Shown: positions 1-8,366, counted from the stretch's first letter. The stretch: DNA of 23,852 nt from Pseudomonadota bacterium (GCA_021785795.1 JAJYEK010000047.1:1-23852); one strand, 5' to 3'. The notes: generated by a model not told the origin, from the letters alone. Numbers and translations are program-made.

Positions 1-17
1 GGTGTAAGTTGTTGTTC

Positions 18-93
18 TGGTGGGCCGTGCAAGATTCGAACTTGCGACCAACTGGTTAAAAGCCAGCTGCTCTACCGACTGAGCTAACGGCCC
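18..93 (-). tRNA. tRNA-Lys (anticodon UUU)
   Basis: Read on the minus strand this is a complete 76-nt cloverleaf. The acceptor stem GGGCCGT pairs with ACGGCCC, followed by discriminator A and an encoded CCA end (18-20). The anticodon loop CTTTTAA lies at 56-62 with TTT at 58-60, which reads lysine codons AAA/AAG. The T-arm carries the usual GTTCGAATC. It sits downstream of queE-queC and the sulfur transporter. A tRNA-Lys after tol-pal-queE-queC is a familiar arrangement in Pseudomonas-like gammaproteobacteria (recalled, not searched). Confidence 0.97.
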
Positions 94-104
94 TTCAATT
101 TCTC

Positions 105-133
105 TACATACCTGTTCTCTGCATACCTGTCAC
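105..133 (-). promoter_or_regulatory. Putative promoter of tRNA-Lys
   Basis: On the minus strand a -35-like GTGACA (128-133) is followed by exactly 17 bases and TATGTA (105-110). The -35 matches five of six consensus bases; the -10 is weaker. The predicted start lies only about 5-10 bases before the mature tRNA. The site overlaps a small direct repeat (CTCTRCATACCTGT, near 103-116 and 117-130). Confidence 0.4.
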
Positions 134-323
134 CAGCCTGCTCCACATGCCCCGATACTGGCCATTCCCTCTCATTATTCCGGATACGGGTCGGAGAACA
201 GACCATTGCCAGGTCGTAGCTGCTCGATTTGGAGACGATACGCTGACAGTCGGTCACCTGACGGGGAGCGGCAGGCGTGGAATTATCCGGGCCGACCGCA
301 GGCATGTCAAATCAGGGGGGACC

Positions 324-359
324 AAAAAAATCCGGACCGGTCGTGTAGATCCGGTCCGG
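324..359 (-). terminator. Rho-independent terminator of the sulfur transporter gene
   Basis: The arms CCGGACCGG (332-340) and CCGGTCCGG (351-359) form a perfect 9-bp GC-rich stem with a 10-base loop. On the minus strand this is followed by one A and seven T residues (324-330). It starts 15 bases after the stop codon of the YedE-like gene, so that gene is transcribed separately from tRNA-Lys. Confidence 0.9.
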
Positions 360-373
360 CAGTCGTTTCAAAT

Positions 374-1519
374 CTAAGCGATCCTTCTGCGAGGGAGCAG
401 CCGGAAGTCCGCCAGACCCGAGAACAGGGCGCGGAAAAACCCCTGCTCGTCGAGCATGTAGTACTGCACCTTCATCGTCAGGGCACTTCCGAAAATGATC
501 GACATGAGCGTCATCAATGAACCCATGGCCAGCGTCGACACACCGGTTACCCCTTGCCCGATAGTGCAGCCCAGTCCTACGATACCGCCAAACCCCATCA
601 GCATTCCGCCAAAAAGATGGTTCACCATATCACTCCGGGACGTGAACGTCTCTATGCGGAACTTGCCCGACGCAACTGCATACAGAAATGAGCCCACAAT
701 CACCCCGAATACCGCGACAATGCTGAACTTGATGGTAGACCCGGTGAACGTCATGACGTACTGCAATGCATCGCTGATCGGTGCCACAAAGGTGAAGGAC
801 TCAACCGGAATCGGGTTGAAATCATCGTGGCCCACTTTACCCGTGATATACCAGGCCGCGACCACCGCCAGGCCGATGAATGCACCAGCAAGCACATTGT
901 CGAAATTCTTGCGGAAATCGCGGTTCGAAAAGGAGAACAACACCAATCCGAAACCCATCACGCCCGTTACGACCCAATGCACGAGCTTCGCATTTTTGAG
1001 TCCCGTGAGCGCAACAATCGCACTGTCGATCCCCTGATTCGGCATGCCATGGCTCGACAGGTTTATGTTGGTCACCTCGATATAATGGATACGCACCAGC
1101 GCGAGAACCCCGTACAGGGTAGTCGCAGCAGTAATACCCAGCATCAGCATCACTACCAGGGACTTAAGGTTTCCATTCCCGACACGCACCAGCGTACGCT
1201 GGCCGCATCCAGACCCCAGCGTCATTCCGACACCAAACAGAAACCCGCCGACCAGGCTACCCAGCCAACCGAAGTTAGTCGTGAGATAGATGGACTGCCC
1301 GAGGTCGACATAACCCAGACCCTGGAGTGCCTGGGAACCGAGAATGGCAATCCCTATGGCGAGGAACCAGGCACGCAGGCGTCCGGTGTCACCCATGTTA
1401 ACCCAGTCGCTTACCGCACCCATCGTGCAGAAGTTCGTCTTGTTCGCAATCGCACCGAATGCGACAGCCAGCCCGAAACCCAGCAGGGCGACACGTTCAA
1501 TATTGTTCAGGTGAATCAT
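374..1519 (-). CDS. YeeE/YedE family transporter (thiosulfate/sulfur-compound uptake)
   Basis: This 381-residue, very hydrophobic polytopic inner-membrane protein carries the three cysteine motifs of the YeeE/YedE (TsuA-like) family: NFCTMG with Cys31, GSGCGQR with Cys105 and GLGCTIGQG with Cys318. In the studied Spirochaeta thermophila relative, equivalent cysteines relay thiosulfate through the membrane, so uptake of thiosulfate or a related reduced sulfur species is the likely role. The ATG has a strong GGAGG at 1526-1530. No TusA/YeeD-type sulfur carrier is beside it, although these often accompany the transporter. It is flanked by queC upstream and has its own terminator. Substrate is inferred from the family; selenium or sulfite-related roles remain possible. 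Confidence 0.88.
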   Translation of the reverse strand: MIHLNNIERVALLGFGLAVAFGAIANKTNFCTMGAVSDWVNMGDTGRLRAWFLAIGIAILGSQALQGLGYVDLGQSIYLTTNFGWLGSLVGGFLFGVGMTLGSGCGQRTLVRVGNGNLKSLVVMLMLGITAATTLYGVLALVRIHYIEVTNINLSSHGMPNQGIDSAIVALTGLKNAKLVHWVVTGVMGFGLVLFSFSNRDFRKNFDNVLAGAFIGLAVVAAWYITGKVGHDDFNPIPVESFTFVAPISDALQYVMTFTGSTIKFSIVAVFGVIVGSFLYAVASGKFRIETFTSRSDMVNHLFGGMLMGFGGIVGLGCTIGQGVTGVSTLAMGSLMTLMSIIFGSALTMKVQYYMLDEQGFFRALFSGLADFRLLPRRRIA

Positions 1520-1537
1520 CGAAAACCTCCGGAATCA

Positions 1538-1558
1538 CCCGTCTACAGGCATGACGGG
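1538..1558 (-). repeat. Inverted repeat in the leader of the YedE-like gene
   Basis: CCCGTC (1538-1543) and GACGGG (1553-1558) form a perfect 6-bp stem with a 9-base loop, just upstream of the Shine-Dalgarno sequence of the transporter. It could be an operator or a leader hairpin, or chance in GC-rich DNA. The rest of 1520-1714 shows nothing further that I can support. Confidence 0.4.
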
Positions 1559-1714
1559 ATCTACATTAAGCATAGTCCATACCGACTAAGCGAAGGACGG
1601 AAGGCACTCGGAGTTTATTCCCTGAGGCCACCGGCCGGACTTCCCGGTCGCCAACCGTAAACGGTGACACTTCCCGCAGTGTTCGCGGTACCGACCACTC
1701 CGGGATGGCCTGAT

Positions 1715-2389
1715 TTACGCAGTTTGATAAAGGGTGGGGTCCGGCACGCCCGCCGCGGAAAATGCCTGGGCCCGCAAGCGGCAGGAGTCACACTCCCCGC
1801 AGGCCCGCCCGGCGGGGTCCGGTGCATAACACGACAGGGTCAGCGCATAGTCGACCCCGAGCTTTAAACCGGTCTGAATGATTTCCGCCTTGGTCATCGC
1901 CACCAGCGGGGCGTTTATCCGGAAACCGCTCCCCTCCGTGCCCGCCCGGGTCGCTATGTCCGCCAGCTGCTGGAAAGAGCGTATAAATTCGGGGCGGCAA
2001 TCCGGATAGCCGGAATAATCGAGCGCATTCACGCCAATAAAGATATCCCTTGCCCCAAGAACTTCGGCCCAACCTAGGGCGATGGCGAGAAATATGGTGT
2101 TTCGGGCAGGCACATAGGTTACCGGAATTCCGGCAGTGGGGGCACGCGGCACGGCGATGGTGCTGTCGGTCAGAGCGGAGGCGCCCATCCATCCGATATC
2201 CAGACTGACAATGCGGTGCTCAGTGGCACCGAGCTGGCGGGCAACTCTACGCGCTGCATCGAGTTCGATGCGGTGGCGCTGTCCGTAATCAAAACTCAAC
2301 GCGTGGCACGAAAGCCCACCGTCCCGGGCAATCGCGAGCAATGTGGCGGAATCAAGTCCGCCGGAGAGCAGCACGACCGCGCGCGCCAT
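1715..2389 (-). CDS. queC: 7-cyano-7-deazaguanine synthase QueC
   Basis: This 224-residue protein matches the usual length of QueC, which converts 7-carboxy-7-deazaguanine to preQ0 using ATP and ammonia in queuosine biosynthesis. The N-terminal PP-loop SGGLDS (residues 9-14) binds ATP. The C-terminus has the zinc-binding cysteine cluster ([20 protein letters not shown]). The ATG begins one base after the queE stop, so the two genes are translationally coupled. QueE supplies its substrate. queD and queF are not in this window. Confidence 0.97.
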   Translation of the reverse strand: MARAVVLLSGGLDSATLLAIARDGGLSCHALSFDYGQRHRIELDAARRVARQLGATEHRIVSLDIGWMGASALTDSTIAVPRAPTAGIPVTYVPARNTIFLAIALGWAEVLGARDIFIGVNALDYSGYPDCRPEFIRSFQQLADIATRAGTEGSGFRINAPLVAMTKAEIIQTGLKLGVDYALTLSCYAPDPAGRACGECDSCRLRAQAFSAAGVPDPTLYQTA

Positions 2390-2390
2390 G

Positions 2391-3095
2391 CTAGCGTCCC
2401 GGGCTGTTGCCCCAGAGGAGCTTGTGCAGCTGAACCTGCATCCGCACCTGCAGGTGGTCAGCCAGGACCCATTCGGCGAGATCGGTCGGCATCAGCGCAC
2501 CGTGCACAGGAGAAAAAAGCACCTCGCACCGCCCGTCAAGCTCCAACTCCTGGAGCTTTGCGCGGCTCCATTCGTAGTCGGCGCGATCACAGATTACGAA
2601 CTTGATCTGATCATTGGCGTCGATATGCGCGAGGTTCGCATAGTTGTTGCGCGCTTCTTCTCCCGAACCGGGGGTCTTGATATCCATCACCACGCTAACA
2701 CGCCTATCGACCGCCGAAATGTCCAACGCACCGCTGGTTTCCAGCGACACCTCATAGCCGGCGTTGCACAGGTGCTCAAGAAGGGCAATGCTTGGACGTT
2801 GCGCGAGCGGCTCACCGCCTGTCACCGTCACGAAGCGGGGCCGGTGCCGAGCGACACCATTGCTGATTTCCGCCAGCGACATCCACGCTCCGCCTTGAAA
2901 AGCGTACTCCGTATCGCAGTAGCCGCAGCGCAGCGGGCATCCGGAAAGCCGCACAAAAACTGTTGGAAAACCCACCGTGCGGCTCTCGCCCTGCAATGAA
3001 TAGAAGATTTCGCTGACCCGCAGGCGCGCAGGCTGCGTGCTGACTGTCAGCTCGTGTCCCTGCCGCCCAGTGTCGGGTTTGAGTGCGGTTGCCAT
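2391..3095 (-). CDS. queE: 7-carboxy-7-deazaguanine synthase QueE
   Basis: This 234-residue radical-SAM enzyme converts 6-carboxytetrahydropterin to 7-carboxy-7-deazaguanine. The cluster motif CPLRCGYC supplies Cys53, Cys57 and Cys60 in CX3CX2C spacing. A TGGEPL motif follows, and the N-terminal EIFYSLQGE is typical of QueE. About 24 residues precede that conserved start; no alternative ATG or GTG lies closer, so the ATG at 3095 is kept although its ribosome site is weak. It is coupled to queC. Confidence 0.95.
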   Translation of the reverse strand: MATALKPDTGRQGHELTVSTQPARLRVSEIFYSLQGESRTVGFPTVFVRLSGCPLRCGYCDTEYAFQGGAWMSLAEISNGVARHRPRFVTVTGGEPLAQRPSIALLEHLCNAGYEVSLETSGALDISAVDRRVSVVMDIKTPGSGEEARNNYANLAHIDANDQIKFVICDRADYEWSRAKLQELELDGRCEVLFSPVHGALMPTDLAEWVLADHLQVRMQVQLHKLLWGNSPGR

Positions 3096-3143
3096 GAGAC
3101 TTCACGTCCTGACGTGCGCACCGGAGCGGCTTGCCGCCGTCCG

Positions 3144-3171
3144 GGCCTCATACTCTTGTGGAGATGAGGCC
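3144..3171 (-). repeat. Inverted repeat between ybgF and queE
   Basis: GGCCTCAT (3144-3151) and ATGAGGCC (3164-3171) form a perfect 8-bp stem with a 12-base loop. It lies in the 119-base gap between ybgF and queE, about 50 bases upstream of queE. There is no T-tract, so it is not a classical terminator. It may attenuate read-through or protect the upstream mRNA. It does not resemble a preQ1 riboswitch. Confidence 0.5.
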
Positions 3172-3214
3172 ATGTTAACCCGTCCGGCCCCAGTCACAAA
3201 ATGCCGGCAGCCCG

Positions 3215-4012
3215 TCAGTGACCTTTCTTTTTCATCTGGTCGAGGCGCGTGGCAGCGAGCGTGGCCACGGTGGTATTGGGAAAGCGGGCAATCACGCTGT
3301 TCAGGGTCTTGCGCGCCTTGTCGTAGGAATGCAGCTCGTACTGCGTAAAACCGACCTTCAGCAACGCATCCGGCACCTTGGTGCCGTTCGGATATTTGGC
3401 AAGCACCGTCCGGTATTCTTTCAGGGCCCGCCGGTAGTCACCCATGACGTAATGCCCTTCGGCAATCCAGAATTCGGCATTTCCCGCCAGAGCAGAGTCA
3501 GGATATTTCACGATGAAGGCGCGGAAGGCCGCGATGGCGCGATCGTAAAATCCCTCTTTCATGAGATCGAACGCGCCGTTGTAGGCCTGCAACTCATTCG
3601 GGGTGGGCTGTGTCGCTGGCACTGATGCCGTGCTGCCGGCAGGTGCGCCCGCTGCTGCTGTGCCTGCCGGACTCCGGGCCTCGAGGGCGCTCACGCGCCG
3701 GTCGAGATCCCCGATGAGGTTCCGCTGCTGCTGTTGCATCACCTGCAGCGAATGCGACTGGATCTCGACCTCGTTACGGAGTTTGCGCACCTGGGACTGC
3801 AGCTCCTCAACCTGCTGCAGCAGGTTGAGGACGCTGTTGCGCAGCCCCGACTGCGGAGGCGGCATTCCTCCGTTGAGAGGAATGCTCACCACGGGAGCCG
3901 GGGTGGAGCGTGAATCTGGCAGGCCGTCCTGGGCAAATGCTGCCGGCACCGCCGCGACCACAAACACCACGAACGACACCCAACTACCGATACCAGCCCA
4001 GCGCATCCCCAT
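3215..4012 (-). CDS. cpoB: Cell division coordinator CpoB (YbgF), periplasmic TPR protein
   Basis: The last gene of the Tol-Pal cluster encodes a periplasmic protein that in E. coli binds TolA and links outer-membrane constriction to septal peptidoglycan synthesis. I place the start at ATG 4012, after the pal stop, giving 265 residues and a clean signal peptide ending VPAAFA before QDG. An upstream ATG at 4069 would overlap pal and put 19 polar residues before the signal. A coiled coil (about residues 50-100, LLQQVEELQSQVRKL) drives trimerisation. Three TPR-like repeats fill the C-terminus (FDLMKEGFYDRAIAAF, AEGHYVMGDYRRALKEY, GFTQYELHSYDKARKTL). Confidence 0.93.
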   Translation of the reverse strand: MGMRWAGIGSWVSFVVFVVAAVPAAFAQDGLPDSRSTPAPVVSIPLNGGMPPPQSGLRNSVLNLLQQVEELQSQVRKLRNEVEIQSHSLQVMQQQQRNLIGDLDRRVSALEARSPAGTAAAGAPAGSTASVPATQPTPNELQAYNGAFDLMKEGFYDRAIAAFRAFIVKYPDSALAGNAEFWIAEGHYVMGDYRRALKEYRTVLAKYPNGTKVPDALLKVGFTQYELHSYDKARKTLNSVIARFPNTTVATLAATRLDQMKKKGH

Positions 4013-4020
4013 AAGTTTCT

Positions 4021-4557
4021 TCAGTTGTTGTTGCTGTACACGAAATCGACGCGGCGGTTCAGGCGCCACGCGGCCCGGTTATGGCCCAGCGCAACGGGTC
4101 TTTCGGCGCCGAAGGAAATCGTCTTCATCCGGTCCGACGCCACACCCAGCACGCGCATCATGCGCTTTACCGACTGTGCCCGGCGCTCGCCTAGGGCCAG
4201 ATTGTACTCGCGCGTTCCCCGTTCGTCTGTATTTCCCTGCAGGGTCACGGTAACCTGAGGATTGGCATTCATATAGGCCGCGTTGGCTTCGACAATGGCG
4301 CGATTTGTGCTGTCGATATGGCTGCTGTCGAAGGCAAAGTGGACCGTATGCAGGACCACTGCCGGGGCCTGCTGCTGCTGACCTGCGAGAGCACTGCCCT
4401 GCGCGCCCCCGGCCTGGCCGGCACCCGATGCCTCGGCCCCCTGCCCTGCCCCCTGCCCGGCTGCTGCGCCACTGGGCTTGACGGCTTCATGGCCGCCACA
4501 AGCGGCGAGGGATACCGCAAACAACGCCAGCAGTGAGATAATCGCCTTGTTCTTCAT
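4021..4557 (-). CDS. pal: Peptidoglycan-associated lipoprotein Pal
   Basis: This 178-residue outer-membrane lipoprotein has a signal peptide ending in the lipobox LAAC, with Cys20 as lipidation site. A Gly/Ala/Gln-rich linker (about 25-65) leads to an OmpA-like peptidoglycan-binding domain. That domain carries the typical GNTDERGTREYNLALGERRA helix and a C-terminal NRRVDF. Pal connects the outer membrane to peptidoglycan and is relocated by TolB/TolA during division. AGGAG lies upstream of the ATG. The gene is 14 bases after tolB and 8 bases before cpoB. Confidence 0.97.
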   Translation of the reverse strand: MKNKAIISLLALFAVSLAACGGHEAVKPSGAAAGQGAGQGAEASGAGQAGGAQGSALAGQQQQAPAVVLHTVHFAFDSSHIDSTNRAIVEANAAYMNANPQVTVTLQGNTDERGTREYNLALGERRAQSVKRMMRVLGVASDRMKTISFGAERPVALGHNRAAWRLNRRVDFVYSNNN

Positions 4558-4571
4558 CGAAACGACTCCTG

Positions 4572-5912
4572 TTAGTTGGCCTGAAGTTGGTGTTCAAATG
4601 GCGACCACGCAGGCTCGCGTACGTCGCCTTCGTTCGTCTTGATCAATTGCCGCACGTTCCCGTCGACCGACACTGTCGCCAGCACTCCACGTCCGTGCAC
4701 GATAGTAGCATAAAGCACCATCTGTCCATTGGGCGCAAAGGTTGGCGACTCATCGAGCGAAGTATTGGTCAGGATTTGCAGATCCGAGTCGCGCAGGTGC
4801 AGGATGGCTGCATGGAACCCCCCTTGCTGCTCCGTGATCAGGGTGATCATCCGGCCGTTCGGCGAATACGACGGAGCAGCATTGTAATTGCCCTGGAATG
4901 TCAGGCGCGTCACATCCTCGCCGTCGGCGGTCATGCGAAAAATCTGCGGCGAACCGCTGCGATCCGAAGTGAAAGCGATGTAACGGCCGTCTGGTGACCA
5001 CGACGGCTCCGTATTGATCGCCGAATCGTGGGTCAGCTGCTTGAGCGCACCATCGCTCAGGTTCATGACGTAGATTTCCGGATGCCCGCTCATCGAGAGC
5101 GACAACGCCAGGCGCCGGCCATGCGGCGACCACGCAGGCGCACTGTTGATGCCCCGGAAATCCGCCACCTTCCAGCGCTGGCCGGTGTCGACGTTCTGGA
5201 TGTAGACAACCGCGTGGCCGTGCTCGAAGGAAACGTAGGCGAGACGGGTACCGTCCGGGGACCACCGGGGCGTCAGCAGCGGCTGTGGAGAGCGCAGGAT
5301 CGTCCGCGGATCATAACCATCCGAATCAGCGACTTGCAGCCTGAAAACAGGGTGACGCACCCCTCCGGAACGGGTAATGTAGGCAATGCGCGTGTCGAAC
5401 GCACCCGGCACACCGGTGAGCTTCTGGTAGATGATGTCGCTGATCTGGTGCGCCACGGTACGCAGCTGCCCCGCGGACACGACATACCGATAGCCGGCAA
5501 GCTGCTTCTGCGTGAACACGTCGTACAGCCGGAACTGGACCTGGTAGCGGCCGGGCGGCAACGCGCGGACCGAACCTATGACCAGGGCCTCAGCCTTGAT
5601 CAGGCGCCAATCCTTGAACACCACGTCCTTGTCCGCATGCGGCATCGACAGAAAATCCTTCACCGGCAACGCATCAAAGCGTCCGCTGCTCACCAGATCG
5701 GCCTTGATGATCCCGGACACATCCTGAGGAAGCGCGCCCGGACCGCTCCAGCTGAATGGCACGATGGCGATCGGCAGCGCATTCTCGAGGCCCTTGGTGA
5801 TTTCGATCGTCAGTACTGCTCCCGCGGACTGCGCAAAAGCGGCGAGACACAGGCCCACGAGGATCGCCCGCCATCGCCACCGGCCACCGGCTTTGAATAT
5901 GGAATGCTGCAT
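4572..5912 (-). CDS. tolB: Tol-Pal system beta-propeller protein TolB
   Basis: This 446-residue periplasmic protein begins with a signal peptide whose likely cleavage is after Ala32 (SAGA before VLTIEITKG). An N-terminal alpha/beta domain is followed by WD40-like propeller blades with repeated W-S-P-D/H/N-G signatures (TPRWSPDGTRLAY, APAWSPHGRRLAL, EPSWSPDGRYIAF, APSYSPNGRMITL, SPTFAPNGQMVLY). The propeller binds Pal and the N-terminus signals to TolA. Its ATG shares the A of the tolA stop (TGATG), which shows tight coupling. Confidence 0.97.
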   Translation of the reverse strand: MQHSIFKAGGRWRWRAILVGLCLAAFAQSAGAVLTIEITKGLENALPIAIVPFSWSGPGALPQDVSGIIKADLVSSGRFDALPVKDFLSMPHADKDVVFKDWRLIKAEALVIGSVRALPPGRYQVQFRLYDVFTQKQLAGYRYVVSAGQLRTVAHQISDIIYQKLTGVPGAFDTRIAYITRSGGVRHPVFRLQVADSDGYDPRTILRSPQPLLTPRWSPDGTRLAYVSFEHGHAVVYIQNVDTGQRWKVADFRGINSAPAWSPHGRRLALSLSMSGHPEIYVMNLSDGALKQLTHDSAINTEPSWSPDGRYIAFTSDRSGSPQIFRMTADGEDVTRLTFQGNYNAAPSYSPNGRMITLITEQQGGFHAAILHLRDSDLQILTNTSLDESPTFAPNGQMVLYATIVHGRGVLATVSVDGNVRQLIKTNEGDVREPAWSPFEHQLQAN

Positions 5913-6817
5913 CAGTGCTCCGGATTGAATTCGAATTGGAGATCCTGGAATTGTGGAAACAAAGCATTGTCTGCCGGCAAGGGCAGCGGCGAGGCCCTAT
6001 ATACCGCATTCACCACGGAGCGATCAAATACCGGGTCGCCGCTCGACTGCACCACACTCGCCTGTATAACGTCTCCACCCGGAACCAGGTTGACCCGGAC
6101 CAGGCACTTCATGCCCTTCCTGGCATCCAGTGGCGGTAACCAGTACAGTTTGACCTTCTGTTGGATCAGGCTCACGTAACGCGCAATGGTGCTATGAGCC
6201 TTGACCGCGGCGGCTGCGGCGGCCGCCGCCGCAGCCCGATGCTGCTGTTCCGCGGCCAGCTGGCGCTGAAGCGAGGCAATGGCCCGCTGCTTGCGGCGCG
6301 CTGCCGCCTGCAGCGCTTGCTGCTTCCTGAGTGCCGCCTGGCGTGCCTGCTCCCGCGCCGCGGCACGCAACTTGGCCGCAATCGCCGCCCTGAGCTGCGC
6401 CTCCTGCTGCTGCCTGAGCTGCGCCTCCTGCTGCTGCCTGAGCTGCGCCTCCTGCTGCTGCCTGAGCTGCGCCTCCTGCTGCTGCCTGAGCTGCGCCTCC
6501 TGCTGCTGCCTGAGCTGCTGTTCCCGCAATGCCTCTTGCTGTTCCAGTTTCTGCTGTTCCAGTTCTTGCTGGGCTTGTTGCTGCTGCTTCAGCTTCTGCT
6601 GGGCCAGCTCTTCCTCCTTCAGTTTCTGCGCCGCCTGCCTGGCTGCAGTCTCGTCCACCACGTGCGCCTGGATCATCTCCGGCGCCCGCAGGGCGCTGTT
6701 GTCGCTGCGCCAGCGGAAACTGAGCAGCAGCAAACCGATGACGACGGCATGAACCAGCACCGCATAGATCGCGGCCCTGGTTCGGCCGATCGGCTTACGT
6801 GCCCCGTTGCGTACCAT
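5912..6817 (-). CDS. tolA: Cell envelope integrity protein TolA
   Basis: This 301-residue protein spans the envelope. A single membrane helix at about residues 16-34 (IYAVLVHAVVIGLLLLSF) anchors it to TolQR. A long helical domain rich in Gln, Glu and Ala follows (about 50-205), containing five perfect QQQEAQLR octads and a run of ten alanines. The C-terminal TonB-like domain (about 210-301, YWLPPLDARKGMKCLVRVNL) contacts TolB, Pal and CpoB. The octads are identical at DNA level, so the length of the central domain could vary between strains. The E. coli protein is longer (421 residues). Confidence 0.95.
   Translation of the reverse strand: MVRNGARKPIGRTRAAIYAVLVHAVVIGLLLLSFRWRSDNSALRAPEMIQAHVVDETAARQAAQKLKEEELAQQKLKQQQQAQQELEQQKLEQQEALREQQLRQQQEAQLRQQQEAQLRQQQEAQLRQQQEAQLRQQQEAQLRAAIAAKLRAAAREQARQAALRKQQALQAAARRKQRAIASLQRQLAAEQQHRAAAAAAAAAAVKAHSTIARYVSLIQQKVKLYWLPPLDARKGMKCLVRVNLVPGGDVIQASVVQSSGDPVFDRSVVNAVYRASPLPLPADNALFPQFQDLQFEFNPEH
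6390..6518 (-). repeat. 24-bp tandem repeat inside tolA
   Basis: Five perfect 24-base units (6390-6413, 6414-6437, 6438-6461, 6462-6485, 6486-6509) are followed by a 9-base partial copy to 6518. Each unit encodes eight residues of the QQQEAQLR type. The period keeps the reading frame, so gain or loss of units changes the TolA helix by eight residues at a time. Confidence 0.97.
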
Positions 6818-6826
6818 AAAGAAATG

Positions 6827-7261
6827 TTACCTGCCGGGTCCGGTGCCATTCGGCGTCCGTGTCAGAAGGCCGACGCTTTCGGCACCGGCGCTTTGCAGCA
6901 GCGCCATGGCCCGGACCACCTCGTCATACGCGGCACGCCCGTCGCCGCGGATCATGACCGGCGTCCTCGGACGGATGCGCAGCACCGTGGCGACCTTGGT
7001 GCGGAGCCCGGACGGCGTGATCGGGCGATCATCCAGATAATACTTGCCATTGCGCGTGACCGTCACCACCAGCGTGTCCCGGTTGTCGGTATTCACGGGC
7101 CGCGCGGCGGCCTGCGGCAGCTCCACCTTGACGCCCTGCTTGAGCAGCGGGGCGGTAATCATGAAGATCACCAGAAGCACCAGCATTACGTCGATGTAGG
7201 GGACGACGTTGATTTCCGCCATCAGCTTCCTGCGCCGGCTGCGATAGGTGGACATACTCAT
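6827..7261 (-). CDS. tolR: Tol-Pal motor subunit TolR
   Basis: This 144-residue ExbD/TolR-family protein has one N-terminal membrane helix (about 22-40) with the conserved protonatable aspartate in NVVPYIDVMLVLLVIFM. A periplasmic domain follows (about 45-144). With TolQ it forms the proton-driven stator that energises TolA. Its ATG overlaps the tolQ stop by four bases (ATGA). A second in-frame ATG two codons on (7255) is an alternative start. tolA follows after nine bases. Confidence 0.96.
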   Translation of the reverse strand: MSMSTYRSRRRKLMAEINVVPYIDVMLVLLVIFMITAPLLKQGVKVELPQAAARPVNTDNRDTLVVTVTRNGKYYLDDRPITPSGLRTKVATVLRIRPRTPVMIRGDGRAAYDEVVRAMALLQSAGAESVGLLTRTPNGTGPGR

Positions 7262-7956
7262 GCCTTGGCCAGGAACGCCTGACGCTGCAGAATATTGGAG
7301 AACTCCTCGGAGAACACCTCGTAGCGCGTAACCAGGCGTTCTACGTCATGGGAGTAGCGGTTGTAGGCGATTACCGCGGGAATAGCCGCGAACAACCCCA
7401 TGGCCGTGGTAACCAGAGCCTCCGAGATGCCGGGTGCCACATTGGCGATCGTGACCTGTTGCAGCGCACCGAGGGCGTGGAAAGCGTTCATGATGCCCCA
7501 AACGGTACCGAACAGGCCGACATAGGGACTGGTCGAACCGACCGTCGCGAGGAACGACAGGCTCGTCTCCAGGTACTCGATCTCATGGCTGAGCGCCACA
7601 CGCATGGCGCGCTGTGCGCCTTCCAAGATATCCATCGGCTCGATGTTTTTCTGCTTTTCGAGACGGGCATATTCCTTGAAACCGGCGACGAACATGGATT
7701 CCATCCCGGCGATCCCATCCTCATGCTGAGACAGCTCCTTGTACAACTGATTGAGGTTACCGCCGGACCAGAACCGCCTTTCGAATCCGGTCGCATCCTG
7801 GCCGGCCCCCTTCAGCATGAACCATTTGCGGAAAATCATGGTCCAGGACAGCAGCGATGCCACCAGCAGTAACAGCAACACCAGTTGTACCAGCACGCTC
7901 GCGTCGCGGATGATTGAGAACAACGCAATGCCCTGATTGGCAGCGACGATATTCAA
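7258..7956 (-). CDS. tolQ: Tol-Pal motor subunit TolQ (TTG start)
   Basis: This ExbB/MotA-family proton-channel protein has membrane segments near the N-terminus (VLVQLVLLLLLVASLLSW) and in the second half (SFLATVGSTSPYVGLFGTVW and the ALVTTAMGLFAAIPAVIAYN helix). It partners TolR. An open frame extends back to an ATG at 8034, but those 26 residues lie deep inside ybgC and do not look like TolQ. A TTG at 7956-7954 has GGAGAG five bases upstream and overlaps the ybgC stop as TTGA, giving 232 residues, the normal family length. I therefore choose the TTG; residue 1 is then read as Met. Confidence 0.93.
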   Translation of the reverse strand: MNIVAANQGIALFSIIRDASVLVQLVLLLLLVASLLSWTMIFRKWFMLKGAGQDATGFERRFWSGGNLNQLYKELSQHEDGIAGMESMFVAGFKEYARLEKQKNIEPMDILEGAQRAMRVALSHEIEYLETSLSFLATVGSTSPYVGLFGTVWGIMNAFHALGALQQVTIANVAPGISEALVTTAMGLFAAIPAVIAYNRYSHDVERLVTRYEVFSEEFSNILQRQAFLAKA

Positions 7957-8366
7957 GATTCTCTCCAGAGATTGATGCAGGACAGGACGTGGGGCGGAAT
8001 TGGCTTCGGGAAAAATCCGCGTGCATCGAGGCACGCGACCTTGACCGTGCCGACACAGAGGACCTCGCTGCTGCGGCGGACTTCCTGCGCAAACGAAAGG
8101 CTTGCGGAACCGATTCTGTCCAGGGCCGCCGTGATTTCCAACATGTCATTCAAACGCGCCGGCCTCAGGTACTCCGCCCGCACGGAGCGTACCGCGAATA
8201 CGACATTTTCTCTGCTGCTAAGTTCAGTCTGATCGAAACCCAGCGCACGCAGCCATTCAGTGCGCACGCGTTCCATGAACCTCAGGTAGTTTGCGTAATA
8301 CACGACGCCACCCGCGTCCGTGTCCTCGTAATATACCCTCACCGGCATGGAAAAGGCCGCGCTCAT
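7953..8366 (-). CDS. ybgC: Acyl-CoA thioesterase YbgC of the Tol-Pal cluster
   Basis: This 137-residue single hot-dog domain protein shows the 4-hydroxybenzoyl-CoA thioesterase signature VYYEDTDAGGVVYYANYLRFMERVRTE, whose Asp (in DTDAGG) is catalytic in the family. YbgC hydrolyses acyl-CoA thioesters in the cytoplasm and is usually the first gene of the tol-pal operon, as here. The second in-frame Met (residue 7) is an alternative start. The gene ends in a four-base overlap with tolQ and follows ruvB after 80 bases. Confidence 0.95.
   Translation of the reverse strand: MSAAFSMPVRVYYEDTDAGGVVYYANYLRFMERVRTEWLRALGFDQTELSSRENVVFAVRSVRAEYLRPARLNDMLEITAALDRIGSASLSFAQEVRRSSEVLCVGTVKVACLDARGFFPKPIPPHVLSCINLWRES

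Noticed and set aside
3096..3214. Possible preQ1 riboswitch upstream of queE
   Set aside because: The hairpin there lacks the A-rich tail and loop pattern of preQ1 classes, and the genes lie at the end of a larger cluster.
6390..6518. Tandem repeat as a possible CRISPR array
   Set aside because: The units are contiguous without spacers and lie in frame within tolA.
6161..7282. Long plus-strand frames opposite tolA and tolR, including a Cys/Ser-rich one
   Set aside because: They are the antisense of the tolA repeat; the repetitive composition mirrors the QQQEAQLR units and no ribosome site or family feature is present.
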